Assembly: GCA_900546885.1 (NCBI GenBank)
Contig: UREN01000051.1
Coordinates: forward strand, 1-12,916
Direction of reading: 5' to 3'
Length of the DNA: 12,916 nucleotides
From: an uncultured Oscillospiraceae bacterium
Lineage (GTDB): Bacteria > Bacillota > Clostridia > Oscillospirales > Ruminococcaceae
Shown here: piece after piece, positions 1 to 7,029 of the stretch
Layout: every line of letters begins with the position of its first letter
Numbering within the stretch: position 1 is the stretch's first letter
The notes under the pieces: model-generated
The model's input: the letters and a program-made list of their open reading frames with translations, nothing else
Databases searched by the model: none
What the model was told of the DNA's origin: nothing
Translations under genes and position numbers: made by a program

Positions 1-7
1 AATTATA

Positions 8-36
8 TTCACAGAATGAAATAGAATATGTATATT
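8..36 (+). promoter_or_regulatory. Possible sigma-A promoter upstream of the glycerate kinase operon
   Basis: TTCACA at 8-13 and TATATT at 31-36 each match the sigma-A consensus at five of six bases and are 17 bases apart. The stretch is AT-rich compared with the rest of the window. An inverted repeat, ATATTC (5-10) with GAATAT (24-29), overlaps the spacer and could be part of an operator. The predicted transcript start near 43 would leave a leader of only about 15 bases. The window begins here, so a promoter further upstream, or a cotranscribed gene before it, cannot be excluded. Confidence 0.35.
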
Positions 37-57
37 TTGACGAAGGCGGCGTGATGG

Positions 58-1353
58 ATGAAAGAAATAAGACAAATTGTCATTGCGCCCGATTCCTTCA
101 AGGGCACTATGGATGCCAGCCAGGTATGCCAAATCATTCAGGGGTCTGCACGGCAATATTTCCCTGATGCGGCTGTGCGCTGCATCCCTATGGCAGATGG
201 CGGCGAGGGCATGGTGGACGCCTATTTGAAGCTGCTGGGGGGGCGCAAGGTGCTGCTTTCGGTGCAGGGGCTTCAAGGGCGCCCGGTTGCCTGCTATTAC
301 GGTATTCTTCCTGATGGGACGGCTGTGATGGAAATGGCCGCCTGCGCAGGCCTGCCCCTTTTAGATGGCGCGCTGGACCCGATGCACACCACTACATACG
401 GTGTAGGGGAAATGCTGCTGCATGCAGAACGCAACGGGGTGCGCCGGGTGCTGCTTGGCATTGGCGGCAGCGCCACGGTAGATTGCGGGCTTGGAATGGC
501 GGCGGCGCTGGGTTACCGCTTTTTGAACAAAGACGGCGCTGCGGTGGAAGCCGTCACCTGCCATATGGCGGAAATAGCCGCCATTGTGCCCCCTGCGCGA
601 AAGCCTGCGCTGGACATTATTGCGGCCTGCGATGTGGATAACCCCCTGTGCGGGGAGACGGGCGCCATTTATACATTCGGCAAGCAGAAGGGCATCAGTG
701 AAGAAATGATGCCAGAGATGGACGCGCGCATGAAACACTTTGCCCAGGTGCTGACGCGCCACACCGGCGTGGAAGTGCTGGATGTGCCGGGCGCCGGGGC
801 TGCCGGCGGCATGGGCGCCGCGCTGTTGGCGTTTTTGCACGCAAAGCTGCAGCCGGGTGTGGAGCTGCTTTTGGATGCGGTGGGCTTTGACAGCCTTCTG
901 CAGCAGACAGACATCGTCTTTACCGGCGAGGGGCGCATCGACTGGCAAAGCGCGCGGGGCAAGGTGCCCGTGGGGGTGGCCCGCAGGGCACAGGCCGCGG
1001 GCGTGCCGTGCATTGCGCTGTGCGGTTCTGTTGGCGAGGGTGCGGAACAGGTGTTTCAGCAAGGCATTACAGCGGTTTTCAGCGCCATTGGGGAAGTGTG
1101 CGACTTTGCCCAGGTGAAAAAGAACTGTGCGCGCGACCTGCGGCTTTTAAGCGATTCTGTCATGCGCTTGCTGGCCGCAGGGAACATGGCGCAAAACTGG
1201 AAACCGGACGTCCCTCTGGTGCTGGACCGGAAGCTTGCCGGCAGCGGCTTTCGGGAAAAATGGGCGCAACGGGCAGAATTTGGCTGCATGCAGCCGGCCG
1301 GAATATCCCAGCCAGATAGAAACATTACCACAGAAAGGAAGGAAGCCCGATGA
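58..1353 (+). CDS. glxK: Glycerate kinase (type I, GlxK/GarK family)
   Basis: This enzyme phosphorylates D-glycerate with ATP to 2- or 3-phosphoglycerate in the cytoplasm. The family signatures run in order: an N-terminal APDSFKGT loop (10-17), PMADGGEGM (44-52), the glycine-rich GIGGSATVDCGLG (134-146), CDVDNPLCGETGA (191-203), PGAGAAGGMGAAL (244-256) and the FTGEGRID motif (288-295). The family core of roughly 375-380 residues is complete near residue 374. About 57 further residues with no recognisable similarity follow, because the frame stays open until it overlaps the next start in ATGA. The start is the ATG at 58 with a modest AAGGCGG site before it; the ATG at 54 is out of frame. Its overlap with the importer genes suggests that the imported compound yields glycerate. 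Which of the two phosphoglycerates is formed cannot be told from the sequence. Confidence 0.93.
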   Translation: MKEIRQIVIAPDSFKGTMDASQVCQIIQGSARQYFPDAAVRCIPMADGGEGMVDAYLKLLGGRKVLLSVQGLQGRPVACYYGILPDGTAVMEMAACAGLPLLDGALDPMHTTTYGVGEMLLHAERNGVRRVLLGIGGSATVDCGLGMAAALGYRFLNKDGAAVEAVTCHMAEIAAIVPPARKPALDIIAACDVDNPLCGETGAIYTFGKQKGISEEMMPEMDARMKHFAQVLTRHTGVEVLDVPGAGAAGGMGAALLAFLHAKLQPGVELLLDAVGFDSLLQQTDIVFTGEGRIDWQSARGKVPVGVARRAQAAGVPCIALCGSVGEGAEQVFQQGITAVFSAIGEVCDFAQVKKNCARDLRLLSDSVMRLLAAGNMAQNWKPDVPLVLDRKLAGSGFREKWAQRAEFGCMQPAGISQPDRNITTERKEAR

Positions 1354-2270
1354 CAAAAAGCAACGTTGCAGGCCGGCGCGGCCGCAGGCTGAACCTAAAG
1401 CAGAGAGAGGCGCTGACAGGCTGGCTGTTTGTGTCGCCGGCGCTGATTGGCTTTGGGATATTTACGTTCGGCGCAATTTTGTATTCTCTCTACCTCTCTT
1501 TTACCGATTATGACATGTTCGGAACACCCGAGTGGGTGGGCCTGGAAAATTATATTAAGGCCTTTACAAATGATGAGTATTTTTACCAATATTTTGGGAA
1601 CACTTTCTATTTTGCCATTGTGCTGGTGCCGGTGGTGCTGGTAATTTCGCTTTTTCTGGCTATTTTAATCAATAAAAAAGTGGGCAAGCTGACAAAGGCA
1701 TACCGTGTTGCGCTTTTCCTGCCCAGCATCACCTCTACGGTTGCGGTAAGCATGGTGTGGCTGTGGATTTTCAACCCGGATATGGGCATTTTGAACAACT
1801 TCCTCACGGCCATTGGCTTTCACAACCCGCCCATGTGGTTAAGCGACCCGGAGTGGAGCAAACCGGCGCTTATCATTATGCGTGTGTGGCAGATGAGCGG
1901 CTATTACATGCTGTTGTTCCTGGCCGGGCTGCAGACCATTCCGGAAACTTTGTATGAAGCGGCGGAAGTGGACGGTGCATCTTCCTGGCAAAGGTTTACA
2001 CGCATCACCGTGCCCATGCTTTCCAACACAACCTTTGTTGTGGTGATTTTGCTGATTATTGAATCCTTCAACATGTTCGAATCCATCTTCGTCATGACGG
2101 AAGGCGGCCCGCTGGGCTCTACCAGCACCATCATGTACTATATCTACGAGCAAGGGTTCATGTCTTATAACATGGGTTACGCTTCGGCCCTTGCGTGGAT
2201 CTTCTTTGCCCTGATTCTTGTGTTCACGCTGATACAATTCCGTTTCCGCCGTGAACAGGGAGGTGAGTGA
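1350..2270 (+). CDS. Carbohydrate ABC transporter permease, MalF/UgpA type (CUT1)
   Basis: This is one of the two membrane subunits of a CUT1 sugar importer. The 306-residue protein has a short basic N-terminus and about six hydrophobic segments (around 24-48, 85-107, 120-141, 174-195, 228-246 and 279-296). The cytoplasmic EAA loop that docks the ATPase lies at about 202-222, with the core YEAAEVDGAS (202-211) and RITVP (218-222). The MTEGGP stretch (249-254) before the last segments is typical of MalF/UgpA homologues. The ATG overlaps the glycerate kinase stop as ATGA and is preceded by a strong purine-rich site (GAAAGGAAGGAAG, 1332-1344). It forms a heterodimer with the permease encoded immediately downstream. 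The substrate cannot be read from permease sequence alone. Confidence 0.94.
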   Translation: MTKSNVAGRRGRRLNLKQREALTGWLFVSPALIGFGIFTFGAILYSLYLSFTDYDMFGTPEWVGLENYIKAFTNDEYFYQYFGNTFYFAIVLVPVVLVISLFLAILINKKVGKLTKAYRVALFLPSITSTVAVSMVWLWIFNPDMGILNNFLTAIGFHNPPMWLSDPEWSKPALIIMRVWQMSGYYMLLFLAGLQTIPETLYEAAEVDGASSWQRFTRITVPMLSNTTFVVVILLIIESFNMFESIFVMTEGGPLGSTSTIMYYIYEQGFMSYNMGYASALAWIFFALILVFTLIQFRFRREQGGE

Positions 2271-2272
2271 GA

Positions 2273-3139
2273 GTGAACATGAAGAAAATGACCATGGGCA
2301 TGAAAATGCGCAGAAGAGTGGGGAACACCGCATATCACATTCTGATGATATTGCTTAGCCTCACCATGATTTATCCGTTCGTTTGGGCTATCTTGTCTTC
2401 TTTCAAAACACCAGAGCAGTTGTACAACGGCAGCCCGCTGGATATGGTTCCTCAGCCCTTCACACTGGACAACTACGACAGGTTGTTTGAAGTGTTGCCT
2501 TTTGGGCGCTTCATCATCAACTCCATTTTTCTGTCTATTGCAATTCCGCTTTGCATGATTGCAGTGGCCTCTATTACGGCCTATGCGCTTACCAGGCTGA
2601 ATTTCCGGGGAAGAAACGTGTTGTTTCTGGCCTTTGTTGCCACGATGATGATTCCCGGCCATGTGACAATGATTCCAAACTACAGCTTGGTGACAAGTCT
2701 GAACCTGACAAATACATATACCGCATTGTTCCTTTCCAGTGTGTTTACGGCTTCCAACGCCTTTAACATCTTTTTCTTTAGGCAGTTCTTCCTCAGCATC
2801 CCCAAAGACCTTGAAAATGCAGCCATCATTGACGGATGTTCCCGGTTCGGCGTGTTTTTCCGCATTGTGCTGCCAAACGCCAAGCCGGCCATTGCCACCA
2901 CGGCAATCTTGTCATTCCGAAATATCTGGAACTCGTTCCTGTGGCCGATGCTGGTGCTGAACGATTACGACAAGCTGACGCTGACCGTAGGTTTGCGCTA
3001 CTTGAAGGATTGGGAGCCGAACTGGGCTGTGCTGCTGGCAGGCACAACGCTGAGCATTGTGCCCATCATCATTGTATTCCTGATTTTCCAAAAGCAATTC
3101 ATGGCATCTACTGTGAATTCCGGTTTCGGCGGAACCTGA
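2273..3139 (+). CDS. Carbohydrate ABC transporter permease, MalG/UgpE type (CUT1)
   Basis: This is the second membrane subunit of the importer, about 288 residues with six hydrophobic segments. An early segment at about 20-42 ends in the SSFKTP motif typical of MalG-type proteins. The EAA loop is LENAAIIDGCSRF (about 180-192) followed by RIVLP. The start is ambiguous. A GTG at 2267 overlaps the previous stop but lies only 3 bases after the GGGAGGT site at 2258-2264. The GTG at 2273 is 8 bases from that site and is preferred here, and an ATG follows at 2279. The end, NSGFGGT, differs from the usual MalG C-terminus but the length is normal. No ATP-binding subunit gene is present in the operon. 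Confidence 0.93.
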   Translation: MNMKKMTMGMKMRRRVGNTAYHILMILLSLTMIYPFVWAILSSFKTPEQLYNGSPLDMVPQPFTLDNYDRLFEVLPFGRFIINSIFLSIAIPLCMIAVASITAYALTRLNFRGRNVLFLAFVATMMIPGHVTMIPNYSLVTSLNLTNTYTALFLSSVFTASNAFNIFFFRQFFLSIPKDLENAAIIDGCSRFGVFFRIVLPNAKPAIATTAILSFRNIWNSFLWPMLVLNDYDKLTLTVGLRYLKDWEPNWAVLLAGTTLSIVPIIIVFLIFQKQFMASTVNSGFGGT

Positions 3140-3150
3140 TTTTGTTGCCC

Positions 3151-3168
3151 ATGGCGCATCTGCGCCAT
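3151..3168 (+). promoter_or_regulatory. Hairpin between permease and binding-protein genes
   Basis: The arms ATGGCGC and GCGCCAT form a perfect 7-base-pair stem around ATCT; 8 pairs are formally possible with a 2-base loop. It lies 11 bases after the permease stop and 12 bases before the ribosome site of the binding-protein gene. No T-run follows, so it is unlikely to be a terminator. The position fits an mRNA processing or 5'-end stabilising element that would raise the amount of binding protein relative to the permeases; this role is inferred. Confidence 0.45.
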
Positions 3169-3192
3169 CAATATAGAAATGGAGGTTTGAAC

Positions 3193-4494
3193 ATGAAAAT
3201 GAAAAAGTTCCTAGCAATGGCACTTGCATGCGTAATGGCACTTTCGCTTGTTGCATGTGGTGGCAGCCCTGCTTCTTCCGGCACGGCAAGCGGCTCTCAG
3301 GCAAGCTCTGGCACGGCAACGGGCGAGCCTACAACCCTGCAGGTTTATACCTGGTGGGACATCACCAAATTTGAACACCTGCAGAAGATGCAGGCCGACT
3401 TTGAGGCGGCAAACCCGGACATCAAACTGGAGTTTGTGACAATTCCCAGCGATTACGCCAACACGATGATCACGAAACTTGCCGGCGGCGAAATTCCCGA
3501 CGTGATGATGCTGGCGATGGACCAGGTGCCCCGCTATGCGCTGAACGATATGCTGCTGCCTTTGGATGACCTGGCCAGCCAGGAGTATATGGATGCCCTG
3601 TACCCCGTGGTGAAAGACGCCCTTACCGTGAACGGCACCATGTATGCCGCCGCGCGCGATGTGACGCCGAAGGTGATGTACCTGAACACGAAGATGTTTG
3701 CAGATGCTGGCATCGAGATCCCCTCTGACGACTGGACGATGGAAGAATTTACGGAAATTGCCCAGCAGCTGACGACGGGCAGCGGCGCGGACGCCCAGTG
3801 GGGCTATTACTGGGCCAACTATATGGACCAGACCTATTCCATGATCGCAGCCTTTGGCGGTAAGATTTACAGCGAAGACGGCAAATCCAGCGTGCTTTCT
3901 GCCGATGAAAACACAAAGCGCGCAGTGCAGTTCATGTATGACCTGTACAACACCTACAAAGTGTGCCCCAGCGACCAGCAGGCCAAGCAGTATGGCGAGA
4001 ACGAGTTCTCTGCTTTCATGGCCAACAAGGTTGCCATGCAGATTGGCGCTTTGTCCACGGCGTCTACCTTTGATGCCAATGGCACAGAGTATACGGTGCT
4101 GCCCATGCCCTCTGTGGACGGTGTCAGCCGCTGCTCTTCCTTCGTGAACACCTGGGTTATCCCCAAAGAGGCCGAAAACCCCGAGCTGTCCTGGCGCGTG
4201 GTAGAGTTCCTCTCTGGCAAGGAAGGCCAGCAGATTGCTTTGGATATGAACTACGGCCTGCCTGCCTCCACGATGGTGGACACCACCGATTTCGAGGCAA
4301 AGACGCCGTATAACAAGTACTTCGTGGAAGCGCTGGAGACAGCCATTCCCTTCCCCACAAACCTGAACGGTTCGGAATTCCAGACCATGTTCCAGAAGGA
4401 ATGCGAGTCTCTGTGGGCGGGCGTGCTTACCCCGGAAGAATTTGAACAGCGTGTGGATGAGCAGGCTGCGGAGATCCTTACCAAAGAAGCTTAA
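3193..4494 (+). CDS. Extracellular sugar-binding lipoprotein of the ABC importer (solute-binding family 1)
   Basis: This 433-residue protein captures the substrate outside the cell and delivers it to the two permeases. It begins with a lipoprotein signal peptide: a basic start (MKMKK), a hydrophobic stretch (6-21) and the lipobox LVAC, with lipidated cysteine at 22. A serine, glycine and alanine linker follows to about residue 46. The mature domain starts LQVYTWWD (49-56), and ADFEAANPDIKLEF (68-81) and GGEIPDVMML (98-107) are typical of MalE-type binding proteins. The ATG at 3193 has a GGAGG site at 3181-3185 at good spacing, and the signal peptide begins there; the frame remains open upstream but that part is inside the permease gene. 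It is flanked by hairpins that may set its expression apart from its neighbours. Confidence 0.95.
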   Translation: MKMKKFLAMALACVMALSLVACGGSPASSGTASGSQASSGTATGEPTTLQVYTWWDITKFEHLQKMQADFEAANPDIKLEFVTIPSDYANTMITKLAGGEIPDVMMLAMDQVPRYALNDMLLPLDDLASQEYMDALYPVVKDALTVNGTMYAAARDVTPKVMYLNTKMFADAGIEIPSDDWTMEEFTEIAQQLTTGSGADAQWGYYWANYMDQTYSMIAAFGGKIYSEDGKSSVLSADENTKRAVQFMYDLYNTYKVCPSDQQAKQYGENEFSAFMANKVAMQIGALSTASTFDANGTEYTVLPMPSVDGVSRCSSFVNTWVIPKEAENPELSWRVVEFLSGKEGQQIALDMNYGLPASTMVDTTDFEAKTPYNKYFVEALETAIPFPTNLNGSEFQTMFQKECESLWAGVLTPEEFEQRVDEQAAEILTKEA

Positions 4495-4509
4495 TGCCAC
4501 AAATTATCA

Positions 4510-4540
4510 GGAAAAGGGCGGCATTTTGCCGCCCTTTTCC
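4510..4540 (+). terminator. Terminator-like hairpin inside the operon (probable attenuator)
   Basis: A perfect 14-base-pair stem (4510-4523 with 4527-4540) closes a TTT loop. The GC-rich core GGGCGGC/GCCGCCC is flanked by AAAA and TTTT arms. The T-run is only four bases and is followed by CC, so termination is probably partial. The next ribosome site begins 5 bases after the stem. Partial termination here would give more importer than enzymes, a common layout after binding-protein genes. Confidence 0.7.
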
Positions 4541-4555
4541 AGAGCGGAGGAAAAC

Positions 4556-5308
4556 ATGGAAGAGAAACTTCTGAAAGACGGCACATATCTTTCCAGCATA
4601 TGCACCATGCTGGAACAGGTGGAGCAGCAAGAGCAGGCCGGAATAGAAGCGGCTGCCAAGGCAGCCTATGAGTCGATTCAGAAAGGCGGCCTGCTGCATG
4701 TCTTTTCTACAGGGCATTCACACATGATTGTAGAAGAGATGTTCTACCGCAGCGGCGGGCTGGTGCCGGTGAACCCCATTTTGGTGGATGAGCTGATGGT
4801 GCACAAGGGCGCCATCACCAGCACCCGGATGGAGCGGCTGCACGGCAAGGCGGAAGAGGTGCTTTCTGCGGCGGGGCTGCAAAAAGGGGACACCATCATC
4901 ATTTCTTCCAACAGCGGCATCAATGCGGTGCCGGTGGAAGCGGCCGTATATGCAAAGCAGCAGGGGCTTACGGTGGTTGCCGTCACATCCCGCAAAGTGT
5001 CGCAGACGCTGCAATCCCGATGCGAAAACGGGAAGCATTTGTATGAGGTGGCAGACATTGTAATAGACAACCATGCGCCCAGAGGCGATGGCTTCTTTAC
5101 CATACCGGGCACCGAACAAATCACGGGCGGCGCCTCCACATTCAGCAGCCTGTTTATTGCACAGCGCATTGTGCTGAAAATAGAAAACCTGTACCTGGCA
5201 CAGGGTGAGATGCCGCCTGTTCTTCGAAGCGCGAATTTGTCCGGCGGCGATGAATACAACAGCAAGGTGATTGCGCAGTATCAATCCCGCATCAAGGCGC
5301 TTTGCTGA
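4556..5308 (+). CDS. SIS-domain protein, UPF0309 family (first of two paralogues)
   Basis: This 250-residue protein carries a single sugar-isomerase (SIS) fold, which binds phosphosugars in isomerases, deglycases and MurQ-type lyases. Visible motifs are STGHSH (51-56), EEMFYRSGGL (60-69), ISSNSGINAVPVE (116-128), the VVAVTS strand (140-145) and a C-terminal PPVLRSANLSGGDEYN (220-235). This pattern matches the UPF0309 family, whose biochemical role I do not know to be settled. The helical N-terminus (14-42) probably aids oligomerisation. The ATG at 4556 follows GGAGG at 4546-4550. A longer open frame starting at 4442 overlaps the binding-protein gene and is not used. It stands just before the BadF-type kinase, so a phosphorylated product of that kinase is its likely substrate (inference). 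Confidence 0.85.
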   Translation: MEEKLLKDGTYLSSICTMLEQVEQQEQAGIEAAAKAAYESIQKGGLLHVFSTGHSHMIVEEMFYRSGGLVPVNPILVDELMVHKGAITSTRMERLHGKAEEVLSAAGLQKGDTIIISSNSGINAVPVEAAVYAKQQGLTVVAVTSRKVSQTLQSRCENGKHLYEVADIVIDNHAPRGDGFFTIPGTEQITGGASTFSSLFIAQRIVLKIENLYLAQGEMPPVLRSANLSGGDEYNSKVIAQYQSRIKALC

Positions 5309-5322
5309 GAACGGAGGGCGTC

Positions 5323-6270
5323 ATGTATCTGGTATGTGACGGCGGCGGCACAAAAACAGAATTTCTGCTGTTTGATAAAACGGGCCGCGTGTGGGCCCGT
5401 GCGCGCAGCGGCGGCGCCAACGCCAATTTTACGCCGCCGCAGCAGGCTGCCGCACATGTGTGCACCGGAATAGAAGAATGCCTGCGGGTGTCGGGCGTGC
5501 CCCTAAGCGAGGTAAGCGGCATTGTTCTGTTTATTCCCGGGTTTCACACGGTGCTGCCCCAGGTGAAAGAACACTTTGGCAGGGATGATATTCGCCAGAT
5601 GGGCGATGTGGAAAACGCGTTTTATGCGGCGCTGGGCGCGCCGTATGGAATTGCCGTCCTCAGCGGCACAGGCTCTTTTGCCGTGGGGCAAACCAAACCC
5701 GGCCAGATGGTGCGCGTTGGCGGCTGGGGCCCGCTGTTTGGTGACGAGGGAAGCGGGTACCACATTGGCGTGCTTTGCCTGTCAAAACTGGCAAACCTGT
5801 ATGACGCGGACAAGCGCGGCACTGTGCTGGAAACCATGGCCCTGCAAGAGCTGGGCCTGGCTGACATTGCCGATTTGCGGCAAGCGGCCTATCAGCCCGG
5901 CTTTACGCGCGCGCGGGTGGCCCGGCTGTGCTATGTGGTAGAGCGGGCTGCGCGTGCCGGCGATGAAAATGCGTGCGCCATTTTGGACGAAGCCGCCGAC
6001 GCACTGAGCCAGCTGGCACAGACGGTAGCCCGGCGGATGGGCGAAAACTGTTTGCCGGTGGCCCTGACAGGCGGCGTATCTAACATGGGGCCGCTGTTTA
6101 CCCAGCGGTTTGAACAGGCGGTGCACCGGCGGCTGCCGGGGTGCGTATGCCGCTGCCCTCAGTTTTCCCCGGTGGAGGGCGCCGCGCTGTATGTGCTGTG
6201 CACTCAGGCGGGTGTGGACATTACAGACAAGGCTGTGCTTGACAATTTGAAAAAGAAAGAAAAAGGGTGA
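5323..6270 (+). CDS. BadF/BadG/BcrA/BcrD-family sugar kinase (N-acetylglucosamine kinase-like)
   Basis: This cytoplasmic kinase of the ASKHA fold is 315 residues long and probably phosphorylates a hexose or amino sugar. The first phosphate loop is DGGGTKT (6-12). The likely catalytic aspartate is D95 in MGDVENAF, matching the GD-x-x-x-A pattern of NAGK enzymes. SGTGS (114-118) is the second phosphate loop, GGWGPLFGDEGSGYHIG (133-149) is the family hallmark, and ALTGGVSN (247-254) is the adenosine-site loop. The ATG at 5323 is chosen because GGAGG lies at 5313-5317. A TTG at 5302 would overlap the previous gene and add residues before the first beta strand. The gene sits between the two SIS genes. 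The exact sugar cannot be fixed; GlcNAc is the best-known substrate of close relatives. Confidence 0.87.
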   Translation: MYLVCDGGGTKTEFLLFDKTGRVWARARSGGANANFTPPQQAAAHVCTGIEECLRVSGVPLSEVSGIVLFIPGFHTVLPQVKEHFGRDDIRQMGDVENAFYAALGAPYGIAVLSGTGSFAVGQTKPGQMVRVGGWGPLFGDEGSGYHIGVLCLSKLANLYDADKRGTVLETMALQELGLADIADLRQAAYQPGFTRARVARLCYVVERAARAGDENACAILDEAADALSQLAQTVARRMGENCLPVALTGGVSNMGPLFTQRFEQAVHRRLPGCVCRCPQFSPVEGAALYVLCTQAGVDITDKAVLDNLKKKEKG

Positions 6271-6277
6271 AGATACC

Positions 6278-7018
6278 ATGCTGATGGATGAATATTTTTC
6301 GGCCATGAAAGGCGTGCTGGAAAAGGTAGAACAAACACAGAGGGACACCATCATAGAAGTGGCAGAGAAAATTGCCGACAGGCTTGCTCAGGGCTATGCC
6401 TGGCATATTATGGACACCGGCCACATGCTGATGTTTGAGGGCGTGGGCCGCACAGGCGGCATGATGGCCCTGAAGCCCATCAAAATTACCTGCGAAATCA
6501 ATAACCCCGTCCGTCACCGTCCTTCGCCGGCCCGCGGCGTGGTAGGCTATGACAGCGTGCCGGGCTTTGCAGATTTTGTGCTGGGGCGCGCCAACGTGCT
6601 TGCCGGGGATATTGTAATGATTGGCTCTGTGTCTGGCTACAACTATTTCCCGGTAGACCTCGCCCTGAAAGCCACAGAGATGGGCTGCCTGACGGTGGCC
6701 ATCACAACGGTGGAATATTCGGAAAAACTCACCAGCAAACACCCCAGCGGAAAACGCCTGTTTGAAGCGTGCACCTATTGCCTGGATAACTGTTCCAACT
6801 ATGGCGATACGCTTGTGGACGTGCCCGAGCTGGGCCAGCGCATTTGCCCCGCCAGCGGCATCAGTGCCAGCTATGTAATGTGGGCCCTGCAAAGCACAGT
6901 GGTGGAAAAACTGCTGGCCAAAGGCCTGAAACCCAGCGTATATATTTCGAACCATATGCCCAATGCCGCGCAAATCAACGGCAGCGCACTGGAAAATTAC
7001 GAAAAATTCGGATATTGA
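6278..7018 (+). CDS. SIS-domain protein, divergent UPF0309-like paralogue
   Basis: This 246-residue protein aligns along its length with the SIS protein encoded at 4556-5308. Shared points include TGH (47-49), the E54/R58/GG60-61 stretch, SVSGYNYFPVDLAL (117-130), TVAITT (139-144), GKRLFEA (158-164), DN (170-171) and PSVYISN (219-225). It has lost two residues after TGH and replaces the usual acidic residue after PV with aspartate, so it has clearly diverged. It starts 7 bases after the kinase stop with a weak AGGGTGA site; an in-frame ATG at 6284 is an alternative. The two SIS proteins may act in succession, or may form one mixed oligomer with a composite site. Its reaction is unknown. Confidence 0.8.
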   Translation: MLMDEYFSAMKGVLEKVEQTQRDTIIEVAEKIADRLAQGYAWHIMDTGHMLMFEGVGRTGGMMALKPIKITCEINNPVRHRPSPARGVVGYDSVPGFADFVLGRANVLAGDIVMIGSVSGYNYFPVDLALKATEMGCLTVAITTVEYSEKLTSKHPSGKRLFEACTYCLDNCSNYGDTLVDVPELGQRICPASGISASYVMWALQSTVVEKLLAKGLKPSVYISNHMPNAAQINGSALENYEKFGY

Positions 7019-7029
7019 GGAATGGGACC

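Noticed and set aside
3..167. An open frame entering from the left edge and ending at 167, as a possible tail of an upstream gene
   Set aside because: It would overlap glycerate kinase by more than 100 bases, and its translation past base 60 looks like an off-frame product. Nothing supports it as a real gene end.
3151..3168. Reading the hairpin after the second permease gene as a terminator
   Set aside because: The stem is short and has no T-run after it, and the binding-protein gene must be cotranscribed with or linked to the permeases.
2836..3192. A possible long N-terminal extension of the binding protein starting at 2836
   Set aside because: This part overlaps the MalG-type permease gene in another frame. 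The signal peptide and ribosome site clearly place the start at 3193.
3211..4500. A 429-codon open frame on the minus strand opposite the binding-protein gene
   Set aside because: It mirrors a clearly conserved lipoprotein gene, its translation is rich in His, Arg and Cys with no family pattern, and it has no sensible start context. It is a GC-rich antisense shadow.
6844..7029. N-terminal extension of the putative hydrolase from 6844
   Set aside because: It overlaps the end of the second SIS gene in another frame and is not protein-like. The ATG at 7030 has a ribosome site.
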